64,000 bases of DNA, taken from Shewanella aestuarii. GTDB taxonomy: Bacteria; Pseudomonadota; Gammaproteobacteria; Enterobacterales; Shewanellaceae. The stretch lies in NCBI RefSeq assembly GCF_011765625.1, contig NZ_CP050313.1, forward strand, positions 1,856,501 to 1,920,500, given 5' to 3'. Below the pieces are notes generated by a model. It was not told the DNA's origin. It saw only the letters and a list, made by a program, of their open reading frames with translations, and did no database searches. The position numbers and the translations under genes were made by a program. How positions within the stretch are numbered: position 1 is the first letter of the stretch; each line of letters opens with the position of its first letter. Positions 19,199 to 28,404 of this stretch are shown in pieces.

Positions 19199-19590
19199 CT
19201 GTTAACCATTGATAGAAAAGCTAAATTCATGTTTGACTTTGTTCATCATATTCATCCTTCAATTATTTCCTTCCAAAATTTGTGCATCGCTGATTTCTTG
19301 CTTACTCGGTTTTAGTGCATTAAAAAACACTATCTCCGAGTCACTATTGTCTGTTGATGATAATAATTGGTGCTGTGGGTTAGGGCCATTGGTTTATCGA
19401 CAAATACACTGCTATTCACAATGACAATTTATACAGATGTTTTAAAGGTAGATTGCCAAAAGATTTATATATTTGAGACTGGCCGTTCAGGTCATACAAG
19501 TGAAGTTTGTTGATCGCTAAATGGCTAAGATAATGTCAATTACTCAATGTTTTGGCGGGCTAGTGTTATGTTAATTAGCTCAAATTTAAA
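19199..19590. other. Intergenic stretch without a recognisable gene
   Basis: About 390 bp between smrA and the psrA promoter. Only short frames occur: a TTG-start hydrophobic 71-codon frame at 19209 with no RBS, and a 28-codon ATG frame at 19229. Neither resembles a known family. Confidence 0.5.
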
Positions 19591-19619
19591 TTGACATCTG
19601 TTCGCTCAATGATTAATTT
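19591..19619 (+). promoter_or_regulatory. psrA-fadE promoter
   Basis: A perfect -35 TTGACA (19591-19596), a 17-bp spacer and -10 TAATTT (19614-19619). The -10 lies within the left arm of the operator-like repeat. Confidence 0.7.
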
Positions 19620-19640
19620 AAACGGGTGTTTAAATTAATC
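19611..19640. promoter_or_regulatory. Perfect 13-bp inverted repeat, probable PsrA autoregulatory operator
   Basis: The arms GATTAATTTAAAC and GTTTAAATTAATC flank a GGGT spacer, a 30-bp site ending one base before ATG 19641. The core AAAC-N4-GTTT matches the reported PsrA consensus. It overlaps the -10 and the transcription start, so repressor binding would block the promoter. Confidence 0.75.
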
Positions 19641-20294
19641 ATGGATCAAAAAATGGCAAGCCGTAATGATACAAAAACCAGAATTCTTGATGCAGCAGAG
19701 AAGTTATTTGCTGAAAGAGGATTTTCAGAAACATCGTTGCGATTAATTACCAGTAAGGCTGAAGTGAATTTGGCTTCGGTCAATTATCATTTTGGATCTA
19801 AAAAAGAATTAATCAGAGCGGTGTTAGCAAGATACTTAGATGTTTTTATGCCGGCTGCATCAAATGAAATACAACGTCTACATATTGCACCACATCAAGC
19901 TTCCTTAGATGATATTTTTTCATCTTTAATCAAACCATTACTTGATCTAAATAAGGTTAGAGCAGGTGGTACAATCATATTTTTACAATTATTGGGTCGT
20001 GGTTATATTGAAAGCCAAGGTCATTTACGCTGGTTTATCACAACCCATTATGGGGCATATTTAACCACATTTGTGCAGGCTGTTTCAGCAAGTGCCCCTC
20101 ATATTCCTCCCGTTGAAATGTTTTGGCGATTGCATTTCACCTTGGGAACCATTGTATTCACCATGGCATCTGCTGATGCGTTAAACGAAATTGCAGCGGC
20201 TGACTATGGAGAACACAACAATATTGAAGCAATCCTTAGAAAAGTCATCCCCTATATGGCAGCAGGTGTTGCTGTGCCCGTAAAGTCTAACTAG
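19641..20294 (+). CDS. psrA: TetR/AcrR-family regulator, PsrA-like
   Basis: 217 aa. The TetR N-terminal helix-turn-helix is TRILDAAEKLFAERGFSETS plus SVNYHFGSKKELI, and a larger ligand-binding helical domain follows. It sits 24 bp before a fadE homologue and behind a palindrome with the PsrA core, so it is most likely PsrA, the long-chain acyl-CoA-responsive repressor of beta-oxidation genes (inference from context). Start uncertain: ATG 19641 follows the operator directly with no good RBS, while ATG 19653 has GGAT six bases upstream and gives MASRNDTK. Confidence 0.8.
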   Translation: MDQKMASRNDTKTRILDAAEKLFAERGFSETSLRLITSKAEVNLASVNYHFGSKKELIRAVLARYLDVFMPAASNEIQRLHIAPHQASLDDIFSSLIKPLLDLNKVRAGGTIIFLQLLGRGYIESQGHLRWFITTHYGAYLTTFVQAVSASAPHIPPVEMFWRLHFTLGTIVFTMASADALNEIAAADYGEHNNIEAILRKVIPYMAAGVAVPVKSN

Positions 20295-20318
20295 TTGGAA
20301 ACATAAGAAGGTTTTAAA

Positions 20319-22598
20319 ATGAGTATTGTTATATTGCTTGTTGTTATCGCAATAATTGCACTGTTTAGTGTGCGTGATTTTAGGATGCAGTTCATAACTC
20401 GTCCTACATTTGCATTCTTTAAAAAAGTGCTTCCACCTTTATCCAGTACTGAAAAAGAAGCAATGGAAGCGGGCGATGTTTGGTGGGAAGGGGAGTTATT
20501 TCGTGGAAAGCCAGATTGGGATAAATTACACGGCTATGCCAAGCCAGCTCTAACGGCTGATGAGCAAGAATTTTTAGACAATCAAGTGCAAACTGCACTC
20601 TCTATGATCGACGATTTTGATATTGTTCATAATCGTAAGGACTTACCTCCTGAGCTCTGGGAATACTTTAAGAAAGAAGGTTTTTTTGCGTTAATTATTC
20701 CTAAAAAGTACGGTGGTCGTGAGTTTTCGGCTTATGCTAATTCTACCATTGTAGCTAAAATAGCTACTCGAAGTGTCAGTGCTGCCGTAACGGTAATGGT
20801 TCCAAACTCTTTAGGTCCTGGTGAGTTACTGACTCACTATGGTACACAAGAGCAAAAAGATCGTTGGTTACCCTCACTAGCTGTGGGTAAAGATTTACCT
20901 TGTTTTGCGTTAACCGGGCCAGAAGCCGGCAGCGATGCAGGTGCAATACCTGATGTAGGTGTTGTTTGTCGTCAAGAATTTGAAGGTGAAGAAACACTCG
21001 GGATCAGCTTAACTTGGAATAAGCGCTACATAACCTTAGCTCCTGTGGCTACTGTACTTGGTTTAGCGTTCCAAATGCGCGATCCAGATGGTTTATTAGG
21101 TGATACTAAAAATTTAGGCATTACTTGTGCGTTAATACCAACTGATCATCCTGGCGTAGAGATTGGCCGTCGTCATAACCCATTAATGATGGCATTTATG
21201 AATGGCACTACCAGTGGCGAAAATGTATTCATTCCACTTGATTGGATTATTGGTGGGCCACAATATGCTGGTAAAGGTTGGAGAATGCTCGTTGAGTGTT
21301 TATCAGCTGGCCGTGGTATTTCACTGCCTGCATTAGCTACAGCATCAGGTCACGTTACAACTAAAACCACCACTGCTTATAGTTATGTTCGTCAGCAGTT
21401 TGGTATGCCAATAGGTCATTTTGAAGGTGTTCAAGAGGCTCTGGCACGTATTATTGCCAATACATACCAATTAGAAGCTGCGCGCCGCTTAACCACAACA
21501 GGTATTGATGCTCAGGTAAAACCTTCTGTCGTCACTGCTATCGCTAAATATCACATGACCGAATTAGGTCGTGATGTTTTAGAAGATGCAATGGATATTC
21601 AATCTGGCAAAGGCATACAATTAGGGCCTAAAAATTATTTAGGCCATGCGTTTATGGCCAACCCAATTTCTATTACTGTTGAAGGCGCTAATATTCTTAC
21701 ACGCTCGTTGATGATTTTTGGTCAAGGTGCCACTCGCTGTCATCCCTATGTATTAGCAGAGATGGAAGCGGCTGGCATGGAAGATGAGACCGCTGCACTA
21801 GATCGTTTTGATCATCTGTTATTAGGTCATATTGGCTATGCAACCCGTAATGCGTTGAGTGCTTTTGGTAATGCATTAACAGCTAGCCAATTAGTTGCTT
21901 CTCCAGTAAGTGGTCCAACGAAAAAATACTATCGTGATATGACACGTATTTCATCTGCACTTGCTATCATGACAGACTTATCTATGTTGATTATGGGTGG
22001 TGATCTTAAGCGTAAAGAAATGATTTCTGCGCGTATGGGGGATGTTCTTAGCCAACTTTACTTAGCGTCAGCTACGCTGAAGTTTTACGAAGATAATGGC
22101 CGTCAACATGACGATTTGGCAACCGTCGAATATGTATTGACAGAACGTCTACATTTTGCAGCTAAAGCACTAGAAGATGCGATTCGTAACTTCCCAAGTA
22201 AAATTGCTGGTGTACTGTTACGCGTACTCATTTTCCCATTAGGTAATCATTTTAATGCACCAAGTGACAAAGCTGCTGTGGGACTTGTCACTGCAATGCT
22301 TAAACCGAGTGCGGCGCGTGATCGCATTACCTTTTTATGTGGTGAGTTTGACGGTGATAAGAGTGGTATTGCTGAAGTCGAAAGCGCATTTTTAGCTAAG
22401 TATGCCGCTAAAGATTTATTCAAAAAATTGAAAAAAGCACAGCGAAGTGGGCATTTAAAGTCAAAACTGCCTATGGTTGAATTATTTAGCCAAGCATTAG
22501 CTAAACAAATAATTACCGAAGATGAATACCAACAATTGCTTGATGTAGATAACAAACGTCTTGCGGCAATTAACGTAAACGATTTCGACAAGCTGTAA
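20319..22598 (+). CDS. Acyl-CoA dehydrogenase, second FadE
   Basis: 759 aa, same architecture as the 815-aa FadE at 4010 but with a shorter N-terminus (one hydrophobic helix, VILLVVIAIIALFSV). Matching blocks include [68 protein letters not shown], and a long C-terminal region. It oxidises acyl-CoA in beta-oxidation; it may differ in chain-length range from the first copy (inference). It is transcribed with the PsrA-like gene 24 bp upstream (RBS AGAAGG) and ends at a strong terminator. Confidence 0.93.
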   Translation: MSIVILLVVIAIIALFSVRDFRMQFITRPTFAFFKKVLPPLSSTEKEAMEAGDVWWEGELFRGKPDWDKLHGYAKPALTADEQEFLDNQVQTALSMIDDFDIVHNRKDLPPELWEYFKKEGFFALIIPKKYGGREFSAYANSTIVAKIATRSVSAAVTVMVPNSLGPGELLTHYGTQEQKDRWLPSLAVGKDLPCFALTGPEAGSDAGAIPDVGVVCRQEFEGEETLGISLTWNKRYITLAPVATVLGLAFQMRDPDGLLGDTKNLGITCALIPTDHPGVEIGRRHNPLMMAFMNGTTSGENVFIPLDWIIGGPQYAGKGWRMLVECLSAGRGISLPALATASGHVTTKTTTAYSYVRQQFGMPIGHFEGVQEALARIIANTYQLEAARRLTTTGIDAQVKPSVVTAIAKYHMTELGRDVLEDAMDIQSGKGIQLGPKNYLGHAFMANPISITVEGANILTRSLMIFGQGATRCHPYVLAEMEAAGMEDETAALDRFDHLLLGHIGYATRNALSAFGNALTASQLVASPVSGPTKKYYRDMTRISSALAIMTDLSMLIMGGDLKRKEMISARMGDVLSQLYLASATLKFYEDNGRQHDDLATVEYVLTERLHFAAKALEDAIRNFPSKIAGVLLRVLIFPLGNHFNAPSDKAAVGLVTAMLKPSAARDRITFLCGEFDGDKSGIAEVESAFLAKYAAKDLFKKLKKAQRSGHLKSKLPMVELFSQALAKQIITEDEYQQLLDVDNKRLAAINVNDFDKL

Positions 22599-22619
22599 CT
22601 CAATAATGTTGATTGTCTA

Positions 22620-22648
22620 AACGCCGACTCTGTCGGCGTTTTTTTTTT
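22620..22648 (+). terminator. Intrinsic terminator of the psrA-fadE operon
   Basis: The 9-bp stem AACGCCGAC / GTCGGCGTT with a 3-nt loop is followed by ten or more T. Confidence 0.9.
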
Positions 22649-22760
22649 GCCCAGTGTGAAACTGGTTAATTGAATATGTTCTGCTAACGTTAAAGGTACC
22701 TGGTAAATGATTTGACTTTTGTGAGTCTGATTTTACGAATATTGAGTTTAAGGACATGCG

Positions 22761-23180
22761 ATGCGATGTTTGCTGTTTTTCCTCATATTGATATTCAATA
22801 CTCCTTCTGTAGCAATTGAATCGACTGATAGAAATATCATTGCTGATAAAGTGTTACCTGTTGCTTTACAATGGCTTGCAGTGGTTGATGCGCAGCTTTA
22901 TGAGCAAAGCTGGCATCAGACTTCAGCATATTTCCGCTCTCAAGTTAATCTGCTTGATTGGCGAGACTCACTTATTGCCGTTAGAAAACCTTTAGGCGCA
23001 GTTGGTTCTAGACACATTAATTCGGTCAAAACTTTTAATCGCATCGAAGGCGGTCCTGATGGTCATTATTTGGTATTTATCATTGATACTGATTTTGACA
23101 ATCAACCTGCGCTACAGGAAATCATAACCCTAGTGAGAATCGATAACCAATATCAGGTGATTGGTTATTTTATTGAGTAA
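22761..23180 (+). CDS. DUF4019 secreted small protein
   Basis: 139 aa. A signal peptide is present (MRCLLFFLILIFNTPSVAIE). The mature part has the DUF4019 pattern ALQWLAVVDAQLYEQSWHQTSAYFRSQV, then WRDSLIAVRKPLGAVGSR, then a beta-rich C-terminus. Periplasmic or secreted, function unknown. It has its own start with GGACATGCG upstream and a shared terminator with pykA. Confidence 0.75.
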   Translation: MRCLLFFLILIFNTPSVAIESTDRNIIADKVLPVALQWLAVVDAQLYEQSWHQTSAYFRSQVNLLDWRDSLIAVRKPLGAVGSRHINSVKTFNRIEGGPDGHYLVFIIDTDFDNQPALQEIITLVRIDNQYQVIGYFIE

Positions 23181-23202
23181 GACGATTGATAAGCGATAAA
23201 AA

Positions 23203-23228
23203 AAACGCCAATCACATGATTGGCGTTT
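23203..23228. terminator. Bidirectional terminator between the DUF4019 gene and pykA
   Basis: The 12-bp perfect stem AAACGCCAATCA / TGATTGGCGTTT has a 2-nt centre. It is flanked by A- and T-runs. Confidence 0.85.
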
Positions 23229-23277
23229 AGTTATTAATTAACATTTTGCTTTGAAAGCTAGCTTGGCTAAAAGATAA

Positions 23278-24717
23278 TTACGCCACAACTAACACCTTAC
23301 AAGTGTTGGTGCCGCCAATTGTTTCCATTGCATCGCCTTTAGTCATTAATACCATGTCACCACTAGATAAATAACCTGCAGCAACCATAGTATTTAATGC
23401 TTCTCTTGCTAACTCATCAGCACTATAAGCGGTTGAGTCAAAGAAGATTGGTTGAACACCACGATACATTGCCATTCTAGCTAATGTTTTCTCATGACGC
23501 GATAGGGCAAAAATAGGTAATGAAGAACTGATACGAGACATAACTTTAGCGGTTGCGCCTGATTCAGTTAGCGAAAGAATCGCTTTTACACCTTCTAAAT
23601 GGTTAGCCGCATACATAGTAGACAGGGCAATTGTTTCTTCAATTGAAGTGAAGCTTTGCTCTAAACGGTGCTTTGACACTTTAACACTAGGGTGTGATTC
23701 TGCGCCCATACATACGTTAGACATAGCTTTAACGGTTTCTTCTGGGAAATCACCTGCAGCCGTTTCAGCCGAAAGCATAACGGCATCAGTTCCATCTAAC
23801 ACTGCGTTGGCAACGTCCATGACTTCTGCTCGAGTTGGCATTGGGCTTGAAATCATCGACTCCATCATTTGAGTGGCAGTGATGACTGCTTTGTTTAATT
23901 GGCGAGAACGTTGAATTAAACTTTTTTGAACTGCCACTAAAGCAGCGTCACCGATTTCTACACCTAAGTCACCACGAGCAACCATAACAACATCAGATGC
24001 TTTAATAACATCATCCATTGCTTCATCAGTTTCAACGGCTTCAGCGCGCTCAACTTTGGCAACAATTAAGGCGTTGCTACCGGCTTCAACAGCAAGCTTA
24101 CGGGCTAAATCTAAATCAGCGCCAGTACGAGGAAATGATACTGCGAGGTAATCAACATTAATTAATGCAGCTGTTTTAATGTCCGCCATATCTTTTTCAG
24201 TTAAAGCCGGAGCTGTCAATCCGCCGCCTTTTTTGTTAATACCTTTATTGTTTGATAACGGACCCGCCACTGTGACTGTGGTAAACACTTTGGCGCCATC
24301 AACTTTTTCAACTCTTAACTGAACACGACCATCGTCTAACATTAAGATGTCGCCAATCTTGACATCGTTTGGTAATTCTTTGTAATCGATACCTACTTGA
24401 GTCTCATCGCCTTCACCTTTAGCAAGGTTAGCGTCAAGAATATAGGTATCACCTAAATTAAGGTGGATTTTTTTGTTGTCTTTAAAAGTAGAGATACGAA
24501 TTTTAGGTCCTTGTAAGTCCCCTAAAATTGCAACGTGCTTACCTAGCTCTTTAGCAATTGCACGGACTTCATTGGCGCGTTTTTGGTGGTCTTCTGGTGA
24601 ACCATGAGAAAAGTTCATGCGAACAACGTTAGCACCTGCTTTAATAATTTTACGTAAATTATCATCGCGATCAGTTGCTGGTCCTAAAGTTGTTACGATT
24701 TTAGTTCTGCGGAACAT
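23278..24717 (-). CDS. pykA: Pyruvate kinase (PykA type)
   Basis: Converts phosphoenolpyruvate and ADP to pyruvate and ATP. 479 aa. The N-terminus [16 protein letters not shown], the B-domain after DLQGPKIRI, the active-site loop [40 protein letters not shown] and [20 protein letters not shown] are all intact. The C-terminal domain ends with [13 protein letters not shown]. It is likely HexR-controlled: a HexR-type box lies 117 bp upstream. It follows hexR on the same strand, past a terminator-like hairpin. Confidence 0.96.
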   Translation of the reverse strand: MFRRTKIVTTLGPATDRDDNLRKIIKAGANVVRMNFSHGSPEDHQKRANEVRAIAKELGKHVAILGDLQGPKIRISTFKDNKKIHLNLGDTYILDANLAKGEGDETQVGIDYKELPNDVKIGDILMLDDGRVQLRVEKVDGAKVFTTVTVAGPLSNNKGINKKGGGLTAPALTEKDMADIKTAALINVDYLAVSFPRTGADLDLARKLAVEAGSNALIVAKVERAEAVETDEAMDDVIKASDVVMVARGDLGVEIGDAALVAVQKSLIQRSRQLNKAVITATQMMESMISSPMPTRAEVMDVANAVLDGTDAVMLSAETAAGDFPEETVKAMSNVCMGAESHPSVKVSKHRLEQSFTSIEETIALSTMYAANHLEGVKAILSLTESGATAKVMSRISSSLPIFALSRHEKTLARMAMYRGVQPIFFDSTAYSADELAREALNTMVAAGYLSSGDMVLMTKGDAMETIGGTNTCKVLVVA

Positions 24718-24833
24718 AAGAAACTCCGTTAAATAAATGAAAGATTAAAATTGGTTATTAAAAGTACTCTTTACGATTGTCGTCTATTGGTACTAAAAAT
24801 TATGAATCTATATTAACAGACATTCAGACGAAA

Positions 24834-24848
24834 TGTAGTAAAATTACG
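24834..24848. promoter_or_regulatory. Candidate HexR box upstream of pykA
   Basis: TGTAGTAAAATTACG matches the HexR consensus I recall, TGTARTWWWATTACA, at all but the last position. It lies 117 bp before the pykA start. Confidence 0.7.
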
Positions 24849-24906
24849 AATAAAGAGAACCGTTTTCCTGTTATTTTTTTGTGACAGAGAAAACAGTTTT
24901 ACAATA

Positions 24907-24941
24907 AAAAAGGCTAACAGACGCAAGCCTTTTAGCCTTTA
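24907..24941 (-). terminator. Possible terminator after hexR
   Basis: AAAGGCT and AGCCTTT arms flank a loop of roughly 18 nt with a T-rich tail on the minus strand. It is about 95 bp beyond the hexR stop. Confidence 0.4.
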
Positions 24942-25033
24942 TTAAATATTAGCCTATTTTTATCAATAAACTTTGAAATCATTAATTGTCGTTACTCACA
25001 TTCAAATAACGAACAAAATATAGGCCCGTCTGT

Positions 25034-25888
25034 CTATATAGTTAAATCCTTATTGACGCGAGATTCTTTTAATACTTCTTTTACTCGTTTTAGATTGTCA
25101 CGGAATCGTGGCCCACGGCGTAAAGTAAAACCCGTTGCAAGTACGTCAACCGTGACTAATTGGGCTAAACGAGATGCCATAGGTAAGTATAAATCAGTAT
25201 CTTCGGGCACTTCCATTGTTACAGGTAAGGTACACTCGAGCGAAAGTGGTGAGTTACGGGCTGTGATCCCAATTACTGCAGCTCCGTTTTCGCGGGCAAT
25301 GCGAGCAATTTCGATTAGTGATTTTGTTCTACCTGTATGGGAGATGAGTACCACAACATCGCCTTCATTACAGTTAATGCAGCTCATACGTTGCATTAAT
25401 ACATCATCAAAACAAATGACCGGCACGTTAAAGCGGAAAAACTTATTTTGAGCATCATGGGCAACCGATGCAGATGCTCCTAAACCGAAAAATGAAATAG
25501 TTTTGGCCTGTGTGAGAATGTCGACAGCTTTGTTGATTGCGGCAGTATCAAGACTTTGGCGAGCAGTATCTAATGAAGCCATTGAAGATTCGAATATTTT
25601 TGTAGTATAGGAATCTGGTGAATCATCTTCTTCGACGTGGCGGCTAACATAAGGCGTACCATTTGCAAGACTTTGTGCTAAATGTAACTTAAAATCTGGA
25701 AAGCCTTTCGTATCTAATCTACGGCAAAAGCGGTTAACAGTTGGTTCGCTGACATCTGCCATTTTTGCTAAGGTTGCAATACTGGAATGAATGGCTGTTT
25801 GCGGTGAAGCTAATATGACTTCAGCTACTTTACGTTCCGATTTACTAAAAAGTGCGAGGTTCTTTTGGACCTTTTCAAGTGTATTCAT
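25034..25888 (-). CDS. hexR: HexR, RpiR-family regulator of central carbon metabolism
   Basis: 284 aa. The N-terminal HTH is KSERKVAEVILASPQTAIHS ... VSEPTVNRFCRRLD, and the C-terminal SIS sugar-phosphate-binding domain is TISFFGLGASASVAHDAQNKF plus VVLISHTGRTKSLIEIA. HexR senses 2-keto-3-deoxy-6-phosphogluconate and controls the Entner-Doudoroff and lower glycolytic genes. Here it sits between pykA and the divergent zwf-pgl-edd-eda operon, both with HexR-like boxes. Confidence 0.93.
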   Translation of the reverse strand: MNTLEKVQKNLALFSKSERKVAEVILASPQTAIHSSIATLAKMADVSEPTVNRFCRRLDTKGFPDFKLHLAQSLANGTPYVSRHVEEDDSPDSYTTKIFESSMASLDTARQSLDTAAINKAVDILTQAKTISFFGLGASASVAHDAQNKFFRFNVPVICFDDVLMQRMSCINCNEGDVVVLISHTGRTKSLIEIARIARENGAAVIGITARNSPLSLECTLPVTMEVPEDTDLYLPMASRLAQLVTVDVLATGFTLRRGPRFRDNLKRVKEVLKESRVNKDLTI

Positions 25889-25982
25889 GTGTATGTATCC
25901 GCAAATGGGCTAATTTAATGAGACATCGAATATTTTAATTTTCGGAGGTAATTAAGTTATTTTTTTACCTCTGAAAGTTAAC

Positions 25983-25997
25983 TGTAGTAAAGTTTCA
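25983..25997. promoter_or_regulatory. Candidate HexR box, hexR side of the hexR-zwf spacer
   Basis: TGTAGTAAAGTTTCA shares its first nine bases with the pykA box and differs from the consensus at two right-half positions. It overlaps the 22-bp repeat at 25985-26006 and is 95 bp upstream of hexR, possibly for autoregulation. Confidence 0.45.
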
Positions 25998-26006
25998 GTG
26001 CGTTTG
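25985..26006 (+). repeat. 22-bp exact repeat, copy 2
   Basis: Identical to 13908-13929. It lies in the hexR-zwf spacer and overlaps the weaker HexR-like box. The shared bases may reflect a common regulator site. Confidence 0.5.
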
Positions 26007-26127
26007 ATGGCTATAAAAGTATCATTTATAGTCAATTAGTAGACAAAATCATAGCAGATAACGTATCAAAATGGCTAGTTGATAAACAAGAGATAAATTG
26101 CAAAATATAGATGCAATAATGCAATTC

Positions 26128-26142
26128 TGTTGTTATATTACA
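26128..26142. promoter_or_regulatory. Candidate HexR box upstream of zwf
   Basis: TGTTGTTATATTACA, with a perfect right half, is part of the longer imperfect palindrome 26128-26145. It is 72 bp before zwf, where a repressor would act. Confidence 0.6.
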
Positions 26143-26213
26143 ACAAATGTGTGTTTTTATTCATCGGCAGCTTGCCGTCTTAAAACACAAAATAATAAGG
26201 AGAGCTGTTAGCA

Positions 26214-27683
26214 ATGGGTAAATCAACAAGTGCGAAGGCGTGTGATTTCGTTTTGTTTGGGACTAAAGGAGACCTCGCAAGACGTAAACTATTACCTTCT
26301 CTATACCAACTAGATAAAGCCGAGTTATTGGATAAAGACACTAAGGTGATAGGTGTCGCAAAAGACGCCTTCACTCGAGATGAATTCATTCAATTAGTGA
26401 CCAAAGCATTAAATACCTTTGTAAAGGATGAAATTTGTCCTGTAACACTTGAGCGATTTTTATCGCGTTGTCATTACATTGGGACTAACTTCACAGAGCC
26501 TGAGGGTTATCAAGCATTTCATGACCTGTTAGAGCCTGCAAAGCGTGTGATGGTAAACTACTTCGCAACACCCCCTTCAATTTTTGGTGCCATTTGTCGC
26601 TGTTTACATGAACAAAACCTAATTCATTCAGATACGCGGGTCGTTTTAGAAAAGCCTATTGGCACTAGCCTTGAATCTTCTCATGTCATCAATAATCAAG
26701 TCGCAGAATTCTTTAATGAAAACCAAGTGTATCGTATCGATCACTACCTTGGTAAAGAAACCGTACAAAACCTAATCGCATTACGTTTTGCTAACTCTTT
26801 ATTTGCTTCAAAATGGGATAATCGCACGATTGACCATGTACAAATCACTGTTGCTGAAGAAGTCGGAATTGAAGGGCGCTGGGGTTACTTTGATGGTGCA
26901 GGGCAAATGCGCGACATGATCCAAAACCATTTATTACAAGTGTTAACACTTGTGGCAATGGACCCACCAGTAAACCTAGATGCGGACAGTATCCGTGATG
27001 AAAAAGTAAAAGTACTTAAATCATTACGTCCAATCACGCCTGATAATGTTTATGAAAACACGGTTCGTGGTCAATATAGTGCAGGTTTCCTAAAAGGCTC
27101 ACCAGTTCCTGGCTATCTTGAAGAAGAAGGCGCTAATACCAAGTCAAACACGGAAACGTTCGTTGCTTTACGTGTGGATATCGATAACTGGCGTTGGGCT
27201 GGTGTGCCATTCTATTTACGTAGTGGTAAACGTATGCCGTTCAAGAGCAGTGAAATTGTGGTTTATTTCAAAAACCCACCACATAATTTGTATCGTTCTA
27301 GCTACCGTAATTTACCACCTAATAAGTTGACCATTCGATTACAGCCTCATGAAGGGGTGGAAATCCAAATGATGAACAAGGTGCCAGGTTTGGAGCAAAA
27401 GCAACGTCTGCAAACGACTAAACTTGATTTAAGCTTTACTGATACGTTCAAAAATGAACGTATTGCTGATGCTTATGAGCGATTGCTTCTTGAAGCCATG
27501 TTAGGTAATCAAGCCTTATTCGTTCGTCGTGACGAAGTAGAACAAGCATGGACTTGGGTTGATGGGATCATTCAGTCTTGGGAACAAACTGGCGAACGTC
27601 CAAAATCTTATCCTGCGGGTACTTGGGGACCAGTTGCATCAGTTGCCTTGATCACCAAAGATGGCCGTTCTTGGGACGAGTAA
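26214..27683 (+). CDS. zwf: Glucose-6-phosphate 1-dehydrogenase
   Basis: 489 aa. Oxidises glucose-6-phosphate to 6-phosphogluconolactone with NADP+. The nucleotide-binding motif is FGTKGDLARRKLLPSLY, the substrate/active-site motif RIDHYLGKETVQN, and EKPIGTSLESS is conserved. Start ATG 26214 follows AAGGAGAG. First gene of a four-gene operon: pgl begins 10 bp after its stop. Confidence 0.97.
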   Translation: MGKSTSAKACDFVLFGTKGDLARRKLLPSLYQLDKAELLDKDTKVIGVAKDAFTRDEFIQLVTKALNTFVKDEICPVTLERFLSRCHYIGTNFTEPEGYQAFHDLLEPAKRVMVNYFATPPSIFGAICRCLHEQNLIHSDTRVVLEKPIGTSLESSHVINNQVAEFFNENQVYRIDHYLGKETVQNLIALRFANSLFASKWDNRTIDHVQITVAEEVGIEGRWGYFDGAGQMRDMIQNHLLQVLTLVAMDPPVNLDADSIRDEKVKVLKSLRPITPDNVYENTVRGQYSAGFLKGSPVPGYLEEEGANTKSNTETFVALRVDIDNWRWAGVPFYLRSGKRMPFKSSEIVVYFKNPPHNLYRSSYRNLPPNKLTIRLQPHEGVEIQMMNKVPGLEQKQRLQTTKLDLSFTDTFKNERIADAYERLLLEAMLGNQALFVRRDEVEQAWTWVDGIIQSWEQTGERPKSYPAGTWGPVASVALITKDGRSWDE

Positions 27684-27693
27684 GGGTAGTTAT

Positions 27694-28392
27694 ATGATTA
27701 AAGAATCAGTTTTCAAATCATTCGAAATTCCAGCAGATTTAGAAGCCAAATTGGCTGATAAAATTGCCATTGAGTTACAAGATGCTATAGACAAGCGCGG
27801 TAAAGCAAGCTTGGTGGTCTCTGGAGGTTCAACTCCGTTGAAACTTTTTAATTTACTTAGCACTAAAGGCATAGATTGGAGTGATGTATATATCACTTTA
27901 GCTGATGAGCGCTGGGTTGAGCCTGATGAAAAAGATTCAAATGAACGACTAGTCCGTGAACATTTATTACAAAATCGTGCTGCAAATGCCAAGTTTCGTG
28001 GTTTAAAAAATATGTATGCTACTCCAGAACTTGGTGCGGCAATGGCAGGGGACTCATTGGCTAATTTTCCACGGCCATTTGATGTGGTGGTGTTAGGAAT
28101 GGGAACCGATGGTCATACATGCTCTTGGTTTCCTTGTAGCCAAGAATTACAGCATGCGCTTTCAACAACAGATGTTTGCGCAGCGGTCAATCCAACGACA
28201 GCACCTCATGCTCGGATCACCCTATCTAGAGATGCAATTTTAAATAGCCGCCAAATCTATTTACATCTTGTGGGTGAATCAAAATTAACCGTTTATCGTC
28301 AAGCACTTGAAAATGACGATGTAACCCAAATGCCTATCAGAGCAGTATTAGCGCAGCGTAAAACGCCCGTTGATGTGTTCTATAGCGCATAA
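27694..28392 (+). CDS. pgl: 6-phosphogluconolactonase
   Basis: 232 aa from ATG 27694 (MIKESVFKSFEIP); the preceding AAGGGTAG is a good RBS. An upstream in-frame start at 27661 lies inside zwf and is rejected. The glucosamine/galactosamine-6-phosphate isomerase-like fold shows SLVVSGGSTPLKLFNLL, LADERWVEPD and GMGTDGHTCSWFP. It hydrolyses the lactone made by Zwf. It is followed by edd after 12 bp. Confidence 0.95.
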   Translation: MIKESVFKSFEIPADLEAKLADKIAIELQDAIDKRGKASLVVSGGSTPLKLFNLLSTKGIDWSDVYITLADERWVEPDEKDSNERLVREHLLQNRAANAKFRGLKNMYATPELGAAMAGDSLANFPRPFDVVVLGMGTDGHTCSWFPCSQELQHALSTTDVCAAVNPTTAPHARITLSRDAILNSRQIYLHLVGESKLTVYRQALENDDVTQMPIRAVLAQRKTPVDVFYSA

Positions 28393-28404
28393 AGGAGTCG
28401 TAAC

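Noticed and set aside
19209..19424. 71-codon hydrophobic ORF after smrA
   Set aside because: TTG start without RBS, no recognised family.
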